The notes under the pieces are model-generated. The model ran no database searches, was not told where the DNA came from, and saw only the letters and a program-made list of their open reading frames with translations. From Patulibacter minatonensis DSM 18081 (GTDB lineage Bacteria; Actinomycetota; Thermoleophilia; Solirubrobacterales; Solirubrobacteraceae): 64,000 nucleotides of DNA. Within the stretch, counting starts at the first letter, position 1. Each line of letters starts with the position of its first letter. Location of the stretch: the NCBI RefSeq assembly GCF_000519325.1, contig NZ_KI912613.1, positions 4,410,469 to 4,474,468 on the forward strand, written 5' to 3'. This document shows positions 47,601 through 55,528 of the stretch, one piece after another. Both the position numbers and the translations under genes were made by a program.

Positions 47601-47945
47601 GCGAGGGTCGCGTTCTCGGGCACCCCGCGCGCGCCCCGGACCGCGGCGCTGGCCCGCTCCGGCTGGCTCGTCTCCGTGCGCACCACCACCGCCACCGCGA
47701 TCCGCGCCGACCTGACCGCGGACGCCACCACCGCCAAGCGCCTCCGACTCCGCCGCGGAACCGTCCTCGCGACCACCACCACCGGCCCCCACCTCGCAGG
47801 CACCGTCCGCCTCCGACTCCGCGTACCCACCGCCCTGCGCACGAAGGTCCGCCGAGCCAACCGCATCACCGGCACACTGCAGGTCCGATCGATCTCCTCG
47901 ACCGGCCCCGCGAGCACGAAGCGCCGGGTGACGATCCGCCGCTGA
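41670..47945 (+). CDS. Giant secreted repeat protein 1 (13 cysteine-paired Ig-like modules)
   Basis: 2091 residues, GTG with AGGAG ribosome site. Signal peptide AAVALAAGLAAAGAFA ending AHAG. The body is 13 modules of ~125 residues with the motif G-x-G-W-x-C-x(4-15)-C-x-(H/Y/L)-x-x-x-L-x-x-G-x-x-x-P-x-L, as in GWTCDRAAARCTYAATLAAG and GWSCTRRCVHPGPLPAGG. This pattern resembles CARDB/DUF11-like adhesin folds. Module 7 has lost the Trp. A cysteine-free module, an IPT/TIG-like domain (~1815-1904), a Pro/Gly/Thr linker and a basic C-terminal domain ending RRVTIRR follow. No LPXTG or C-terminal anchor. Probably a filamentous surface or matrix protein (inference). It lies between argC and argJ on the opposite strand. 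Confidence 0.85.
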   Translation: MPSRPARRPAAVALAAGLAAAGAFAPSAHAGVVGPDVVPTVEGRGTATGGGAAQFVVRTRNVGTAATSGPVVLALSGRAVASAETPGWTCSADDASSDSRTCTLGRALGAGESAPDLTVRTTADGDTSSRAELSARVTAGGGTSYRPSLATVPVLPASPVDVGLTATAAPAHRTGERRYALVVQNGPDAATSAPLVVTVPHRTGDLPLTALSGTGWTCDRAAARCTYAATLAAGAAAPPIEARTTRAKVPEAWEEPADDGIAAVLSGGGDPATDRADVTTATGPSSYVDLTPVVDDAGAATGGARRFSVRVHGIGPADSTGVIRVAFTRGPTDALDTGLRASGAGWICDQGTSSCTYAGVVPSDGDSPPIEVVTPAGGGTAGPSLIARVTGGGDAGNEGVGPTGNNSGTASVPPVVGGLELQMRDRTPALRPRTTSATLLARNVGADDTTPVELRLFLGDARGDGWTCTGYRLCRHAPLRAGESAAPLRLTDEVPLASHTFPYDAGSFGASLYATAQSHGDVGVGTSTGVGSTAADLAVEVAPGAAPTAGGPGRFTVVARNRSPKPLTEPVTVAIDHRDAPAARITGDAWVCTERDESRTNCTHAAPLAAGSALPALAVDYVAPTAGRDDRVAVTAHAYAKDGALQDLDAATRGATASVPVVGTPVDAVVTVEDPRPQVGPAPGTASLVVRNAGSRAATGPVRLELSGGRGVSGDGWSCTRRCVHPGPLPAGGALPPVGVRVTPDTDDPTTTKLFAQVVAPGESRTGNDESILAMPAATDARGRRLAVSLPAGPIESERGDAITVSARVSASAPATEPLSLGATATPGLVVEGLAAPGLVCTDPTTCRWESGPAAGETREVVVRARIADDATGPLALGLRATSDAPDVSPGTASLRVLPRGAGADLAVTAGDAPPVALGGRYAMPLVVRNGGTADSPGPITVSYGAPATPGAAFQASGPGWDCAELRQCVWAGGLAAGGTLPEIVVRRRPFATTVNGGVEQITATVSDDADTVTTNDAAEGAARGTGASAADLAISATPAAPSVSDARGTFDVRVRNVGGRPTTDQVEVDVDTGTLYGSLDELSGSIVAATGDDWRCSGRSARCVLLRPLAAGEEAPPLRTSVLAPGFPDASQATGRDRLTSIRAQVAGGDPDGSRSDDRAVAGSGVRLAPGPDLVPSVGAADVADASGTATFEVRITNAGTAPTTNGVQVDYGDNGLGARPHDAAGDGWYCPGVLGGRGNEGHCTLDHELAPGETAPVLHVSSDHDARDDADRIRQDVRVTGDDGGWTANDAVTAYAPVRPTGAGPQLVASVDQLAPGRVGTPVAGRVRVRNVGDLPAVAAVRVDVETGTGGDVTGPGWTCTALQAGVSRCARPGPLLPGAEAPALRATAATPPKGRTTDVALRAGVVAPIGDVGAFSGGFVAASATKPGGVPAALGVLLTGGHPLRPGGSTTATAVVHNTGGAAFPGDVTVTLGATHGTVDASDPGDGWTCGTDRRCVHGGPVAPGADLPPIGLTVTAPRGPASAGTTEVTASLPPAGSPAAADDWSTHDDEAVVQVGVGDGPTDLVARIVPEAPPVRGATASVLVHVQNTGPVPAAADTVLTLTSSVPGARAEGDGWSCDGLRCTHPGPVAGGAFLKTVRLTAPVPGDAPRDAMSVTASVVNADDDATGNDASRWSTGITGAPSDGGVAASPYYAVASARARVLAGETGPFQLALSGIAPIAGEEGTVVAILPEGLTYAGGPSGAPAPQVDGRRLTWRVRFPDEGADAVVPFDVAIDRTVRPGSLPIETTMTSDALASRQRRTGAVEVTDAPAQVTGVAPRAFDDAAPTTVAFSGDLLRDRDVFELVSGSTVLRASAQTGDDHVVTGTVDPRGVAPGVYDVVVRRAVGGTLTLPGAVTISAAPKQPDPPADPGSGGGGTPAPGGGTTGPDTGGGSTTTPTTDPAAALAALLAGLGAQTPKPAPAPAAPGAAPVAARVAFSGTPRAPRTAALARSGWLVSVRTTTATAIRADLTADATTAKRLRLRRGTVLATTTTGPHLAGTVRLRLRVPTALRTKVRRANRITGTLQVRSISSTGPASTKRRVTIRR

Positions 47946-48060
47946 GGCCGACGACCTCCCGACCGTCGGATTGAGCGTCTGGGCGCCACGGCCTGTGGGA
48001 GGATGCCCGCAACCTCGCCGGTGTGCGCCGCTCGAGGAGCCGCATCGTCCCAGGAGTCCC

Positions 48061-51000
48061 GTGCGCCCGCCAACGATCCGTCCGTTCCGGTCAGCCCACA
48101 CCAGGGCGCTGCTCGTCGGCTTCCTGCTCGTCCCGATCGGGGCGCAATCAACAGCCGACGGCGCGGTCGTCGGGCCGGACGTCGTCGTGTCGGTGGCGCC
48201 TGACGGGCCGGTGGAGCGCGGAGCGATCGCCACGTTCCGGATCGCGGTGCGCAACGTCGGGACGGGCCGCACGACCAGTCCCCCGGTCGTCGAGATCGAC
48301 GCCCAGACCCCGGAGCAACCCACGACCGCCGACGGTGACTCGTGGTCGTGCACCGGCGTCGCAGGGGCGCCGACCAGGTGCACCTACGCTCGAACCCTGG
48401 GAGCGGGAGAGTCCGCGTCGATCCTGCAGGTCCGCAGGCGCGACGCCCGGCGTTCCGACGCAGGCGTCGGGCACGTGTCGGTCGCCGCGAAGGTCGTCGC
48501 GGGCGACGACGGTCCCGTCTACGTCGGCGGAAGCACGGCACAGTCGCCCCGTGTCTCCTCGTCACTCGTCGACCTCGGGATGACCGTCTCGGCGACACCC
48601 GCAGGCCGGACCGGACCACGTCGATTCCGCGTCCGCGTCCGCAACGGGGACGGAGCTGCCACGACGGCCCCCTTCGCCGTCGAGTTCCCGCGGGGCTCGG
48701 ACGCTCCGCCGCTGGAGGCCGCGGGTTCGGGATGGCGATGTGACGATGCCAGGGCGACCTGCACGCACGACGGGATCCTCGCCGCCGGGGAGAGCGCGTC
48801 GCCGCTCGACGTCACCGTCACGCTGGCGACACCCCTGCTGGACGCGTCACGGGACGGCCTGACGGCGACCCTCACCGGCGGCGGCGACGACGGCAGCGAG
48901 CGGGGGTTCGCGTCGGCCGCCGAGGACCGCGCCTCGACGCCGCGGTTGCCACGGTCCTTCACCGATCTCGTCACGACGATCTCCGCCGCGGACACGAACC
49001 CGGGCGCCGACCCGCGCTACGTGGTGCGTGTCCACGCCGTCGGTCCCGCGCCGAGCACGGGACCTATCAGCGTGCGGCTCGGCCGGGGCTGGGGGTCGAT
49101 GATCGATCCGACGGTCCGAGCGGCAGGCGCGGGCTGGATCTGCACCGCGGCGGACGGCACCTGCACGACCGTCGCAAGGATCGACGCCGGGGCGACCGCT
49201 CCGCCCCTCGTGGTGACCGTCCCCGCCGGCGCGGGTCCGCCCGGTCCTGCCCTGACCGCGAGCGTCGCCGGAGGGGGTGACGACGCTCCGGACTCAACGT
49301 CCGACCTCGACAACGACCGCAGCAGCATCACGACGGCGGCACCCGAGGCACGCTCGGCAGGTCATCTCGACCTCTCGATCCCAGAACCCGTCCCGCTGAC
49401 CGTCGGAGGGCGGCCGACGTGGCAGATCTCCGTGCGCAATCCGACCACCGGGTCGGGGGATCCCCCGGTCGTCCGGGTCGACGCTCCGTTCTCGGCGACG
49501 GCGAGGGGAGACGGATGGACGTGCACGCGAGCGCTCGTCTGCCGACGTGCGAACGCCGTCGCTCCGGGCGACGACGTCCCACCGATCAGCGTCTCCATGG
49601 AGGTTCCGGTCAGTACGGCGATCGGGGCCGCGACGGTGAACGCGATCGCCGATTCCGCGCCAGGGGTCGCGACGTCGACCACCACGGGCATCGGCTCGTC
49701 GGTCGGCGCACTGGACATCAAGCTCACGTCGGACGGGCCGCTGCTCCGCGGCGAGCGTGCCCGGCTGGCCGCCCGGGTCGTCAACCCAGCGCCGGTCGAC
49801 GTCGCGGGGCCGGTCACGGTCGCCCTCAGGCGTCTCGGGTCCGCATCGACGTTCACCGGCGACGGCTGGGCGTGCACGGACGGCGAGTCCGGGACGACGT
49901 ACTGCACCCACGAGGGCCCCGTGCCCGCCGGCGGGACACTTCCGACGGTCGACGTCGCGTTCACGGCTCCCCCCGCCGACACTGTCGCGGTCGCCACGTC
50001 GGCGTCGGTCCACGCGGTCCCGGGCGCGGTACGGGGCGGAGGTGCGACCGCCTCCCTGTCCTTGCCGGTGATCGGCTCGCCGGCGGACCTGACGATCACG
50101 GCCGAAGGTCCTGAGCCGCAGGTCGGACCGGATCTCGGCACGGCGCTGCTCGTGGTCCGCAACCGGGGGGTCCGTGCCGCCCGCGGGCCGGTGTCCGTCA
50201 CCGCGACCGAAGGTCGGCTCCTCGGTGGCGACGGGTGGCAGTGCGGGCGGAGATGCGTCCATCCGGGCCCCGTGCCCGTGGACGGCGCCCTTCCTCCGCT
50301 TCGCGCGGAAGCGTCGAACCCGGCGTCGACCGGCTTCACGTCCGTCGGCATCTCCGCGACCGTCTCCGGTCCCGACGACGCCACGACCGTCAACTCCACC
50401 GCCCGAGCCACGTTCCCGGCAGCGACGGACGCTCGCGGTCGGCAGATCTTCGCCTCGCTCCCGCGTTCGGCCCAGGGCGATCGCGACACGACCCTCGAGC
50501 TCCCTCTCCGGGTCGACGCCCCGACCCTCACCTCCGAGTCGGTCGATCTCGCGGTGACCGCACCACCAGGCATCGTCGTCGAGGACATCACGGGACCCGA
50601 TGTCTCCTGCTCCTCGAGCCTGCGCTGCAGGTGGGCACGAAGTGCGACAGCCGTCCGGACCCTCGACGCGACGGTCCGCGTCCGGCTCCTCTCCGACGCC
50701 GTCGGCCCCCTGGACCTCGATGTCCGCGCGTCGACCGGCACGGCGGACGTGACGCCCGGAAGGGCGACGACCCGCGTCGTGCCCCGGGGATCCGGGGCCG
50801 ATCTCGCGATCGCCGTCGGTGACGCGATCCGACGGCCTACGGGGGCGACCCCGACACCCGTCGTCGTCCGCAACGGAGGATCGGCCGACCACAACGGGCC
50901 CGTCGCGGTCTCGTTCGGGTCGACGTCGTCGAGTTCGAACGGGCTCTCCCCATCGGGTGCCGGCTGGGTCTGCGAGACCAACGGTACGAGTTGCACCCAC

Positions 51001-54000
51001 CCGGGTCCTGTCCGCGCCGGATCCGTCCTGCCCGAGATCACCGTCCGCGCCGACTACATTGGGTTCGCCGTCGGTGGCATCGTGCCGCTCACCCCGACGG
51101 TCGAAGGTGCCGAGGACACCGTCTCCACGAACGACCGGGCCGAGGCCGCCGTGCGCGTGACCGGCGCGGCCGAGGCCGATCTCGCCGCGTCCGCGGAACC
51201 GACCGGCCGGATCCTGAACGGGCGCGACGCCGAGTTCGTGTTCCGCGTCCGCAACGTCGGCGGTCGGCCGACGACCGAGCAGGTCGATGTCGATGTCGAC
51301 GCCGGTCTCACGTTCGACCCCGCGACCACCACCACGACGATCGTCGCCCGGGGCGAGGAGTGGCGCTGCTCCGGCCGGGACATGCGGTGCGCGCTTCTTC
51401 GGCCGCTCGCACCGGGAGAGGAGGCACCCGCGCTGCGTGCCGTCGTTAGCGTCCCGGCGTTCCCGGACGCCGCACGGTCCGTCTCCCGTCCGCGCGCCGG
51501 CGCCACGCTGACCATTCGCCACGGAGAGCCGGCCGGGATGACGTCGAACAACGTGGCCGCGGCCGAGTCGGGAGCCGCACCGACCACCGCTTCGGACGTC
51601 GTGACGGCCGTCAACGCCGACGGTCCTGTGCCTCCGGACGGACCGGCGTCGTTCTCGGTCCGGGTCGGGAACGTCGGCACCGAGACGACGACCGCCCCCG
51701 TGGAGATGGACCTCAGCACGTTCAGCGACGAAGCCCGCACCGTGACCGCCCGGGGTGACGGATGGTTCTGCCCCAGGGGCTCGCTCGTCTGCCGTCTCGA
51801 TGGCGCCCTGGAGGCCGGTGCGACGGCGCCCGACGTCCACGTCCTGGTGATCGACGACGTGGGTCGGCGGAGCGGCGAGGTCGAACTCCGTGCGCGGGCG
51901 ACCGGGGACGACGGCGGTTGGACCGGCAACAACGCCGGCTCGGCGACGTCGGTCGTCCGCAAGTCGGGGGCCGGCCCCCGCACCGTGACCTGGATCCAGG
52001 ATCTGCGGCCCGGAACCGTAGAGACCCGGCCGACCGCATCGGTGCGGGTGCTCAACGCCGGCGACGCGATCGATCCCGGACCCATCAGGGTAGACGTCGA
52101 CGCGCGGCTCAGCGACGGCGGGACGGTACTGGCGCCCGGCTGGACCTGCGCCGGCAACCGCTTCGGAGGGCGGGTCTGCACCCACGACGGCCCGCTCGGC
52201 CCCGGATCCGAACTGCCCGCGATCGTCCTCACCGGCCCTCGGCCTGAGCAGGGCGTCTCGTCCCCTACGACGTTCCTCGCCGGCGTCACCCGCCCGGGGG
52301 ACATCCCCCTCACCGACGGTGCCGTCAGCGCCGCAACGACGAGCCCCGGCCGCGCGCCGGCGTCCCTCGGGGTCTCCCTCGCCGGAGCCCGCCCGTCCCT
52401 TCCGGGAGAGACGGTCCGTTCCGTCGCGACGGTCCGGAACGCGGGTGCCACCGCATTCGGCGGCCAGGTCGTCCTGAACCTGAGCCACCCCTCCGCAGCA
52501 GCGATCTCCTCGGGAGACGGCTGGACGTGCACCGAGGCTGCGGATCGGTGCACCCGTCCCGGCCCGGTCCTGCCCGGCGAGGAATTGCCGCCGGTCCACA
52601 TCGACGTCACGACCCCCCGCCTGAACGGCCGGAGCTCGGGCACTGTCGGTGTCGCCCTCCCGCAGCGAACGGAACCGGGTGCTGCCGACGACTGGTCGAT
52701 GCACGACAACGTCGCGGTGGTGACGTCGGGCAGGGGCGGCGGCCTGACCGATCTCGTGGCCCGTGTCGCGTCCGAGACGCCCCCGGCAGCCGGAGGGACC
52801 GCTTCGACGCTCATCCGGGTGACGAACGCCGGAACCGAGACCGCGAACGCGCCGACGAGCGTGACACTCACCTCGTCTCTCCCGGGCTCACAGGTGTCCG
52901 GCGCCGGGTGGACCTGCGAGCAGCTCCGTTGTTCCCGCAACGGCCCCGTGGAGCCGGGGCAGACCCTCGACGTCCTCCGACTGCTCACGCCCGTGCCCAC
53001 CGACGCAGGACGGGTCCCCCTCGTCATCGGCAGCACGATCGCCAACGGCGAGGACGACGCGAAGGCGAACGACACGGCGCGGTGGAGCACCGGGATCACA
53101 GGGGCGCCTGCCGACCTCGGAGTCCTCGCGTCGCCGTACCTGTCGGTGGCACCGGTGCCGGGGCGGGTGGCACCGGGCGAGACTGCACCGGTCCGGCTCG
53201 CGGTACGGGGCATCGGGCCGCTGTCCGGCGCCGATACCGTCGTGGAGACGGTTCTCCCGGAGGACGTCGAATACGCGGGCGCATCGTCAGGCGACGCGGC
53301 ACCCGAGGTCGACGGCCGGCGTCTGACCTGGACGCTCCGCGCTCCTGCGGAGGGGACCACCACAGTCGTGGAGTTCGATGCGCGAGTCTCACCGGGTGCC
53401 CCTGCCGGGACCCGCTCGATCACCTCGACGCTGCGCTCGGACGCCCTCGCCTCGACTCAGCGGCGCACCGATGCGCTGACGATCGCGCGACCGGCGTTGT
53501 CCGACGTCACGCCGGCGACGTTCAAGAACGACGCTCCGGCCGAGATCGCCTTCCACGGTTCGGTCCTGCGTGCCGCCGACGACCTCGTGCTCGAGCGCGG
53601 TGGGCTCCGGCTCACCGGCACCGGAGCTTCGGGAGATGATCGGGAGGTCACGGCCACGTTCGACCCGAGGGGCGCACCCGCGGGGGACTACGACGCGGTC
53701 GTCCTACGCCGGGACGGCTCGACGTTGAGGCTGTCGCGGGCCGTCGCGATCACCGGTGACCCGGGGCCGACGACCCATGAGCCCCCGAGCACGACGACGG
53801 CCACCGGCCCGACGTCGACTGCCACGCCAGGGGGCGGAACGTCCGGCCCGACGGTTCCGCCGGCCGACGTCGCTGGACTGCTGGAGACCCTCGGTTTCCG
53901 GCCACCGGCACCCGTGCTCCCCGTGACTGCCCCTCCCCACACCACCGGGACGCTGCGATTCGTGGGCACCCCCCGTCCGCCACGGGCGGCGGCCCTCGTC

Positions 54001-54291
54001 CGCTCCGGCTGGTCGGTCCGGGTTCGTGTCCCCGCGGTGACCGGGATCCGGGCCGCGATGCTCGCCGACGCTGTTTCCGCCCGCCGCCTCAAGGTCCGCA
54101 CCGGGACGATCCTGGCGACCTCGGCTGTCGGGCCGCGACGGGCCGGCGAGCACCGCCTGCGCCTTCGGGTCCCCGCCGCGCTCCGAGCGAAGGTCAGACG
54201 CTCGCCGCGGACGGCCGGAACGCTCCGGATCCTGACGACGGCCGAGGACGGTACGGCGTTCGTCTCGAGGCGGGTGATCGTCCGGCGCTGA
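48061..54291 (+). CDS. Giant secreted repeat protein 2 (paralogue of the gene at 41670)
   Basis: 2076 residues from GTG 48061, with an AGGAG site 5 nt upstream. The signal peptide is LLVGFLLVPIGAQSTADG, and the mature start AVVGPDVVVSV matches its neighbour (GVVGPDVVPTV). Thirteen cysteine-paired modules align one-to-one with protein 1: module 6 GWQCGRRCVHPGPVPVDG, module 9 EWRCSGRDMRCALLRPLAPG, and module 7 degenerate again. A TIG-like domain, Pro/Thr/Gly linker and basic tail (SRRVIVRR) complete it. Codon choice looks less strictly GC-ending than in protein 1. Only 115 nt separates the genes and no sigma-28-like box was found there, so it may depend on read-through. Confidence 0.85.
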   Translation: MRPPTIRPFRSAHTRALLVGFLLVPIGAQSTADGAVVGPDVVVSVAPDGPVERGAIATFRIAVRNVGTGRTTSPPVVEIDAQTPEQPTTADGDSWSCTGVAGAPTRCTYARTLGAGESASILQVRRRDARRSDAGVGHVSVAAKVVAGDDGPVYVGGSTAQSPRVSSSLVDLGMTVSATPAGRTGPRRFRVRVRNGDGAATTAPFAVEFPRGSDAPPLEAAGSGWRCDDARATCTHDGILAAGESASPLDVTVTLATPLLDASRDGLTATLTGGGDDGSERGFASAAEDRASTPRLPRSFTDLVTTISAADTNPGADPRYVVRVHAVGPAPSTGPISVRLGRGWGSMIDPTVRAAGAGWICTAADGTCTTVARIDAGATAPPLVVTVPAGAGPPGPALTASVAGGGDDAPDSTSDLDNDRSSITTAAPEARSAGHLDLSIPEPVPLTVGGRPTWQISVRNPTTGSGDPPVVRVDAPFSATARGDGWTCTRALVCRRANAVAPGDDVPPISVSMEVPVSTAIGAATVNAIADSAPGVATSTTTGIGSSVGALDIKLTSDGPLLRGERARLAARVVNPAPVDVAGPVTVALRRLGSASTFTGDGWACTDGESGTTYCTHEGPVPAGGTLPTVDVAFTAPPADTVAVATSASVHAVPGAVRGGGATASLSLPVIGSPADLTITAEGPEPQVGPDLGTALLVVRNRGVRAARGPVSVTATEGRLLGGDGWQCGRRCVHPGPVPVDGALPPLRAEASNPASTGFTSVGISATVSGPDDATTVNSTARATFPAATDARGRQIFASLPRSAQGDRDTTLELPLRVDAPTLTSESVDLAVTAPPGIVVEDITGPDVSCSSSLRCRWARSATAVRTLDATVRVRLLSDAVGPLDLDVRASTGTADVTPGRATTRVVPRGSGADLAIAVGDAIRRPTGATPTPVVVRNGGSADHNGPVAVSFGSTSSSSNGLSPSGAGWVCETNGTSCTHPGPVRAGSVLPEITVRADYIGFAVGGIVPLTPTVEGAEDTVSTNDRAEAAVRVTGAAEADLAASAEPTGRILNGRDAEFVFRVRNVGGRPTTEQVDVDVDAGLTFDPATTTTTIVARGEEWRCSGRDMRCALLRPLAPGEEAPALRAVVSVPAFPDAARSVSRPRAGATLTIRHGEPAGMTSNNVAAAESGAAPTTASDVVTAVNADGPVPPDGPASFSVRVGNVGTETTTAPVEMDLSTFSDEARTVTARGDGWFCPRGSLVCRLDGALEAGATAPDVHVLVIDDVGRRSGEVELRARATGDDGGWTGNNAGSATSVVRKSGAGPRTVTWIQDLRPGTVETRPTASVRVLNAGDAIDPGPIRVDVDARLSDGGTVLAPGWTCAGNRFGGRVCTHDGPLGPGSELPAIVLTGPRPEQGVSSPTTFLAGVTRPGDIPLTDGAVSAATTSPGRAPASLGVSLAGARPSLPGETVRSVATVRNAGATAFGGQVVLNLSHPSAAAISSGDGWTCTEAADRCTRPGPVLPGEELPPVHIDVTTPRLNGRSSGTVGVALPQRTEPGAADDWSMHDNVAVVTSGRGGGLTDLVARVASETPPAAGGTASTLIRVTNAGTETANAPTSVTLTSSLPGSQVSGAGWTCEQLRCSRNGPVEPGQTLDVLRLLTPVPTDAGRVPLVIGSTIANGEDDAKANDTARWSTGITGAPADLGVLASPYLSVAPVPGRVAPGETAPVRLAVRGIGPLSGADTVVETVLPEDVEYAGASSGDAAPEVDGRRLTWTLRAPAEGTTTVVEFDARVSPGAPAGTRSITSTLRSDALASTQRRTDALTIARPALSDVTPATFKNDAPAEIAFHGSVLRAADDLVLERGGLRLTGTGASGDDREVTATFDPRGAPAGDYDAVVLRRDGSTLRLSRAVAITGDPGPTTHEPPSTTTATGPTSTATPGGGTSGPTVPPADVAGLLETLGFRPPAPVLPVTAPPHTTGTLRFVGTPRPPRAAALVRSGWSVRVRVPAVTGIRAAMLADAVSARRLKVRTGTILATSAVGPRRAGEHRLRLRVPAALRAKVRRSPRTAGTLRILTTAEDGTAFVSRRVIVRR

Positions 54292-54301
54292 GTTCCGACG
54301 G

Positions 54302-54356
54302 GCACCGGAGGCGGCGAGCGACGGGCGACACCGTCCGGTGCGGCCCGCGGCTCGCC
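54302..54356. terminator. Competing hairpins between giant protein 2 and argC
   Basis: GCACCGGA/TCCGGTGC (54302-54309 with 54334-54341) and GGCGAGC/GCTCGCC (54313-54319 with 54350-54356) overlap between two convergent genes. Either could end transcription; assignment is from position and pairing only. Confidence 0.4.
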
Positions 54357-54386
54357 GTGTCGACGTGGCGCGGACAGCGCACCCCC

Positions 54387-55472
54387 TCAGCCCGTGAGCC
54401 CCTCGTCCTCCGGCCGTCCGAACGCCGCGTTCAGCGCCTGGACGGCCTGGCTCGAGGTGCCCTTCCAGAGGTTGTCGATCGTCGCGAAGACCAGGACGTG
54501 GCCCGAGCGGGGATCGACGGTGGTGCGGATGCGGGCGACGTTGGACGCCTGGACGTCGCGCATGCCGGGCTCGGCGGTCGTCAGCTCGACGAACGGCTCG
54601 CCCTCGTAGGCCTCGCGGAAGAGGTCGGCGACCTCGTCGGCCGTGACGGGGCGGGTCGCCCGCACGTAGGCGGAGATCAGCTCGCCCTGGTCGACCGGCA
54701 CGAGGTGCGGGACGAACACGGGCTGCACCGACTCCCCCATGCCCAATGCGCCGAGCTCCTGGCGGATCTCCGGCTGGTGCCGGTGGCCTGCGACGCCGTA
54801 GGCGTGCACGTTCTCGGACACGTCGACGTAGTGCGTCGTCCGCGCGAGCTTACGGCCGGCGCCGGAGACGCCGGTCTTCGCGTCGACGATCACGTCCTGG
54901 AGCAGTCCGGCGCGGGCCAACGGCGCGAGGCCGAGGATCGTCGCGGTCGGGAAGCAGCCGGGCATCGCGATGATCCGCCCGCCCTCGCGGACGCCGGCGA
55001 GCGCCTCGCGGTGGAGCTCGGGCAGGCCGTAGACCGCGGTCCCGAAGAGCTCGGGTGCGACGTGGACGTCGCCGTACCACTCGCGGTACGTCGCGGGATC
55101 GCGCAGCCGGAAATCGGCCGACAGGTCGACGACGACGAGGCCCTGCGCGTGCATGGCGGCGACGGCCTCCGACGACGCGCCGTGCGGGTAGCCGACGATC
55201 GCGACGTCGTGGGTCGACCCGATCCGGTCGAGGTCGGGCTCCGTCAGCGCGATCGGCACGCGGTGGTGCGGGTAGAGCTCGTCCAGCCGCATCCCGGCCT
55301 CGGCCCGGGCGGTGATCTCCCCGAGCGCGAAGTACGGGTGGCGGTGCACGAGCCGCGCCGCGAGCGCGCCGGCGAACCCGGACGCGCCGAGCACGGCGAC
55401 GCGCGGGCGCGCCGCTCCGCGGGCGGGCGGCGTCCCGTCGTAGGCGACCCCGAAGGCCACGTTGTCAGCCAC
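54387..55472 (-). CDS. argC: N-acetyl-gamma-glutamyl-phosphate reductase
   Basis: 361 residues. NADPH-dependent reduction in arginine synthesis. NADP-binding VAVLGASGFAGALAARLV lies at about 24-41, the active-site Cys is in IIAMPGCFPTATILGL, and the family motif GVSGAGRKLARTTHYVDVSE follows. A ~22-residue N-terminal extension precedes the Rossmann fold. GTG 55472 follows the pheT stop by 56 nt. argC is separated from argJ by the two giant plus-strand genes, so the ancestral argCJBD operon is broken here. Confidence 0.96.
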   Translation of the reverse strand: MADNVAFGVAYDGTPPARGAARPRVAVLGASGFAGALAARLVHRHPYFALGEITARAEAGMRLDELYPHHRVPIALTEPDLDRIGSTHDVAIVGYPHGASSEAVAAMHAQGLVVVDLSADFRLRDPATYREWYGDVHVAPELFGTAVYGLPELHREALAGVREGGRIIAMPGCFPTATILGLAPLARAGLLQDVIVDAKTGVSGAGRKLARTTHYVDVSENVHAYGVAGHRHQPEIRQELGALGMGESVQPVFVPHLVPVDQGELISAYVRATRPVTADEVADLFREAYEGEPFVELTTAEPGMRDVQASNVARIRTTVDPRSGHVLVFATIDNLWKGTSSQAVQALNAAFGRPEDEGLTG

Positions 55473-55528
55473 GGTCCGTCCCCGTGACCGTCACGGGCGG
55501 CGACGCCGCGACCCGGGTCCCGACGCGC

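Noticed and set aside
41421-48383. 2320-codon open frame antisense to giant protein 1
   Set aside because: Composition is that of a shadow frame (Gly/Arg/Asp/Val runs, no domain, no signal peptide), and the plus-strand frame has clear repeated modules and a ribosome site.
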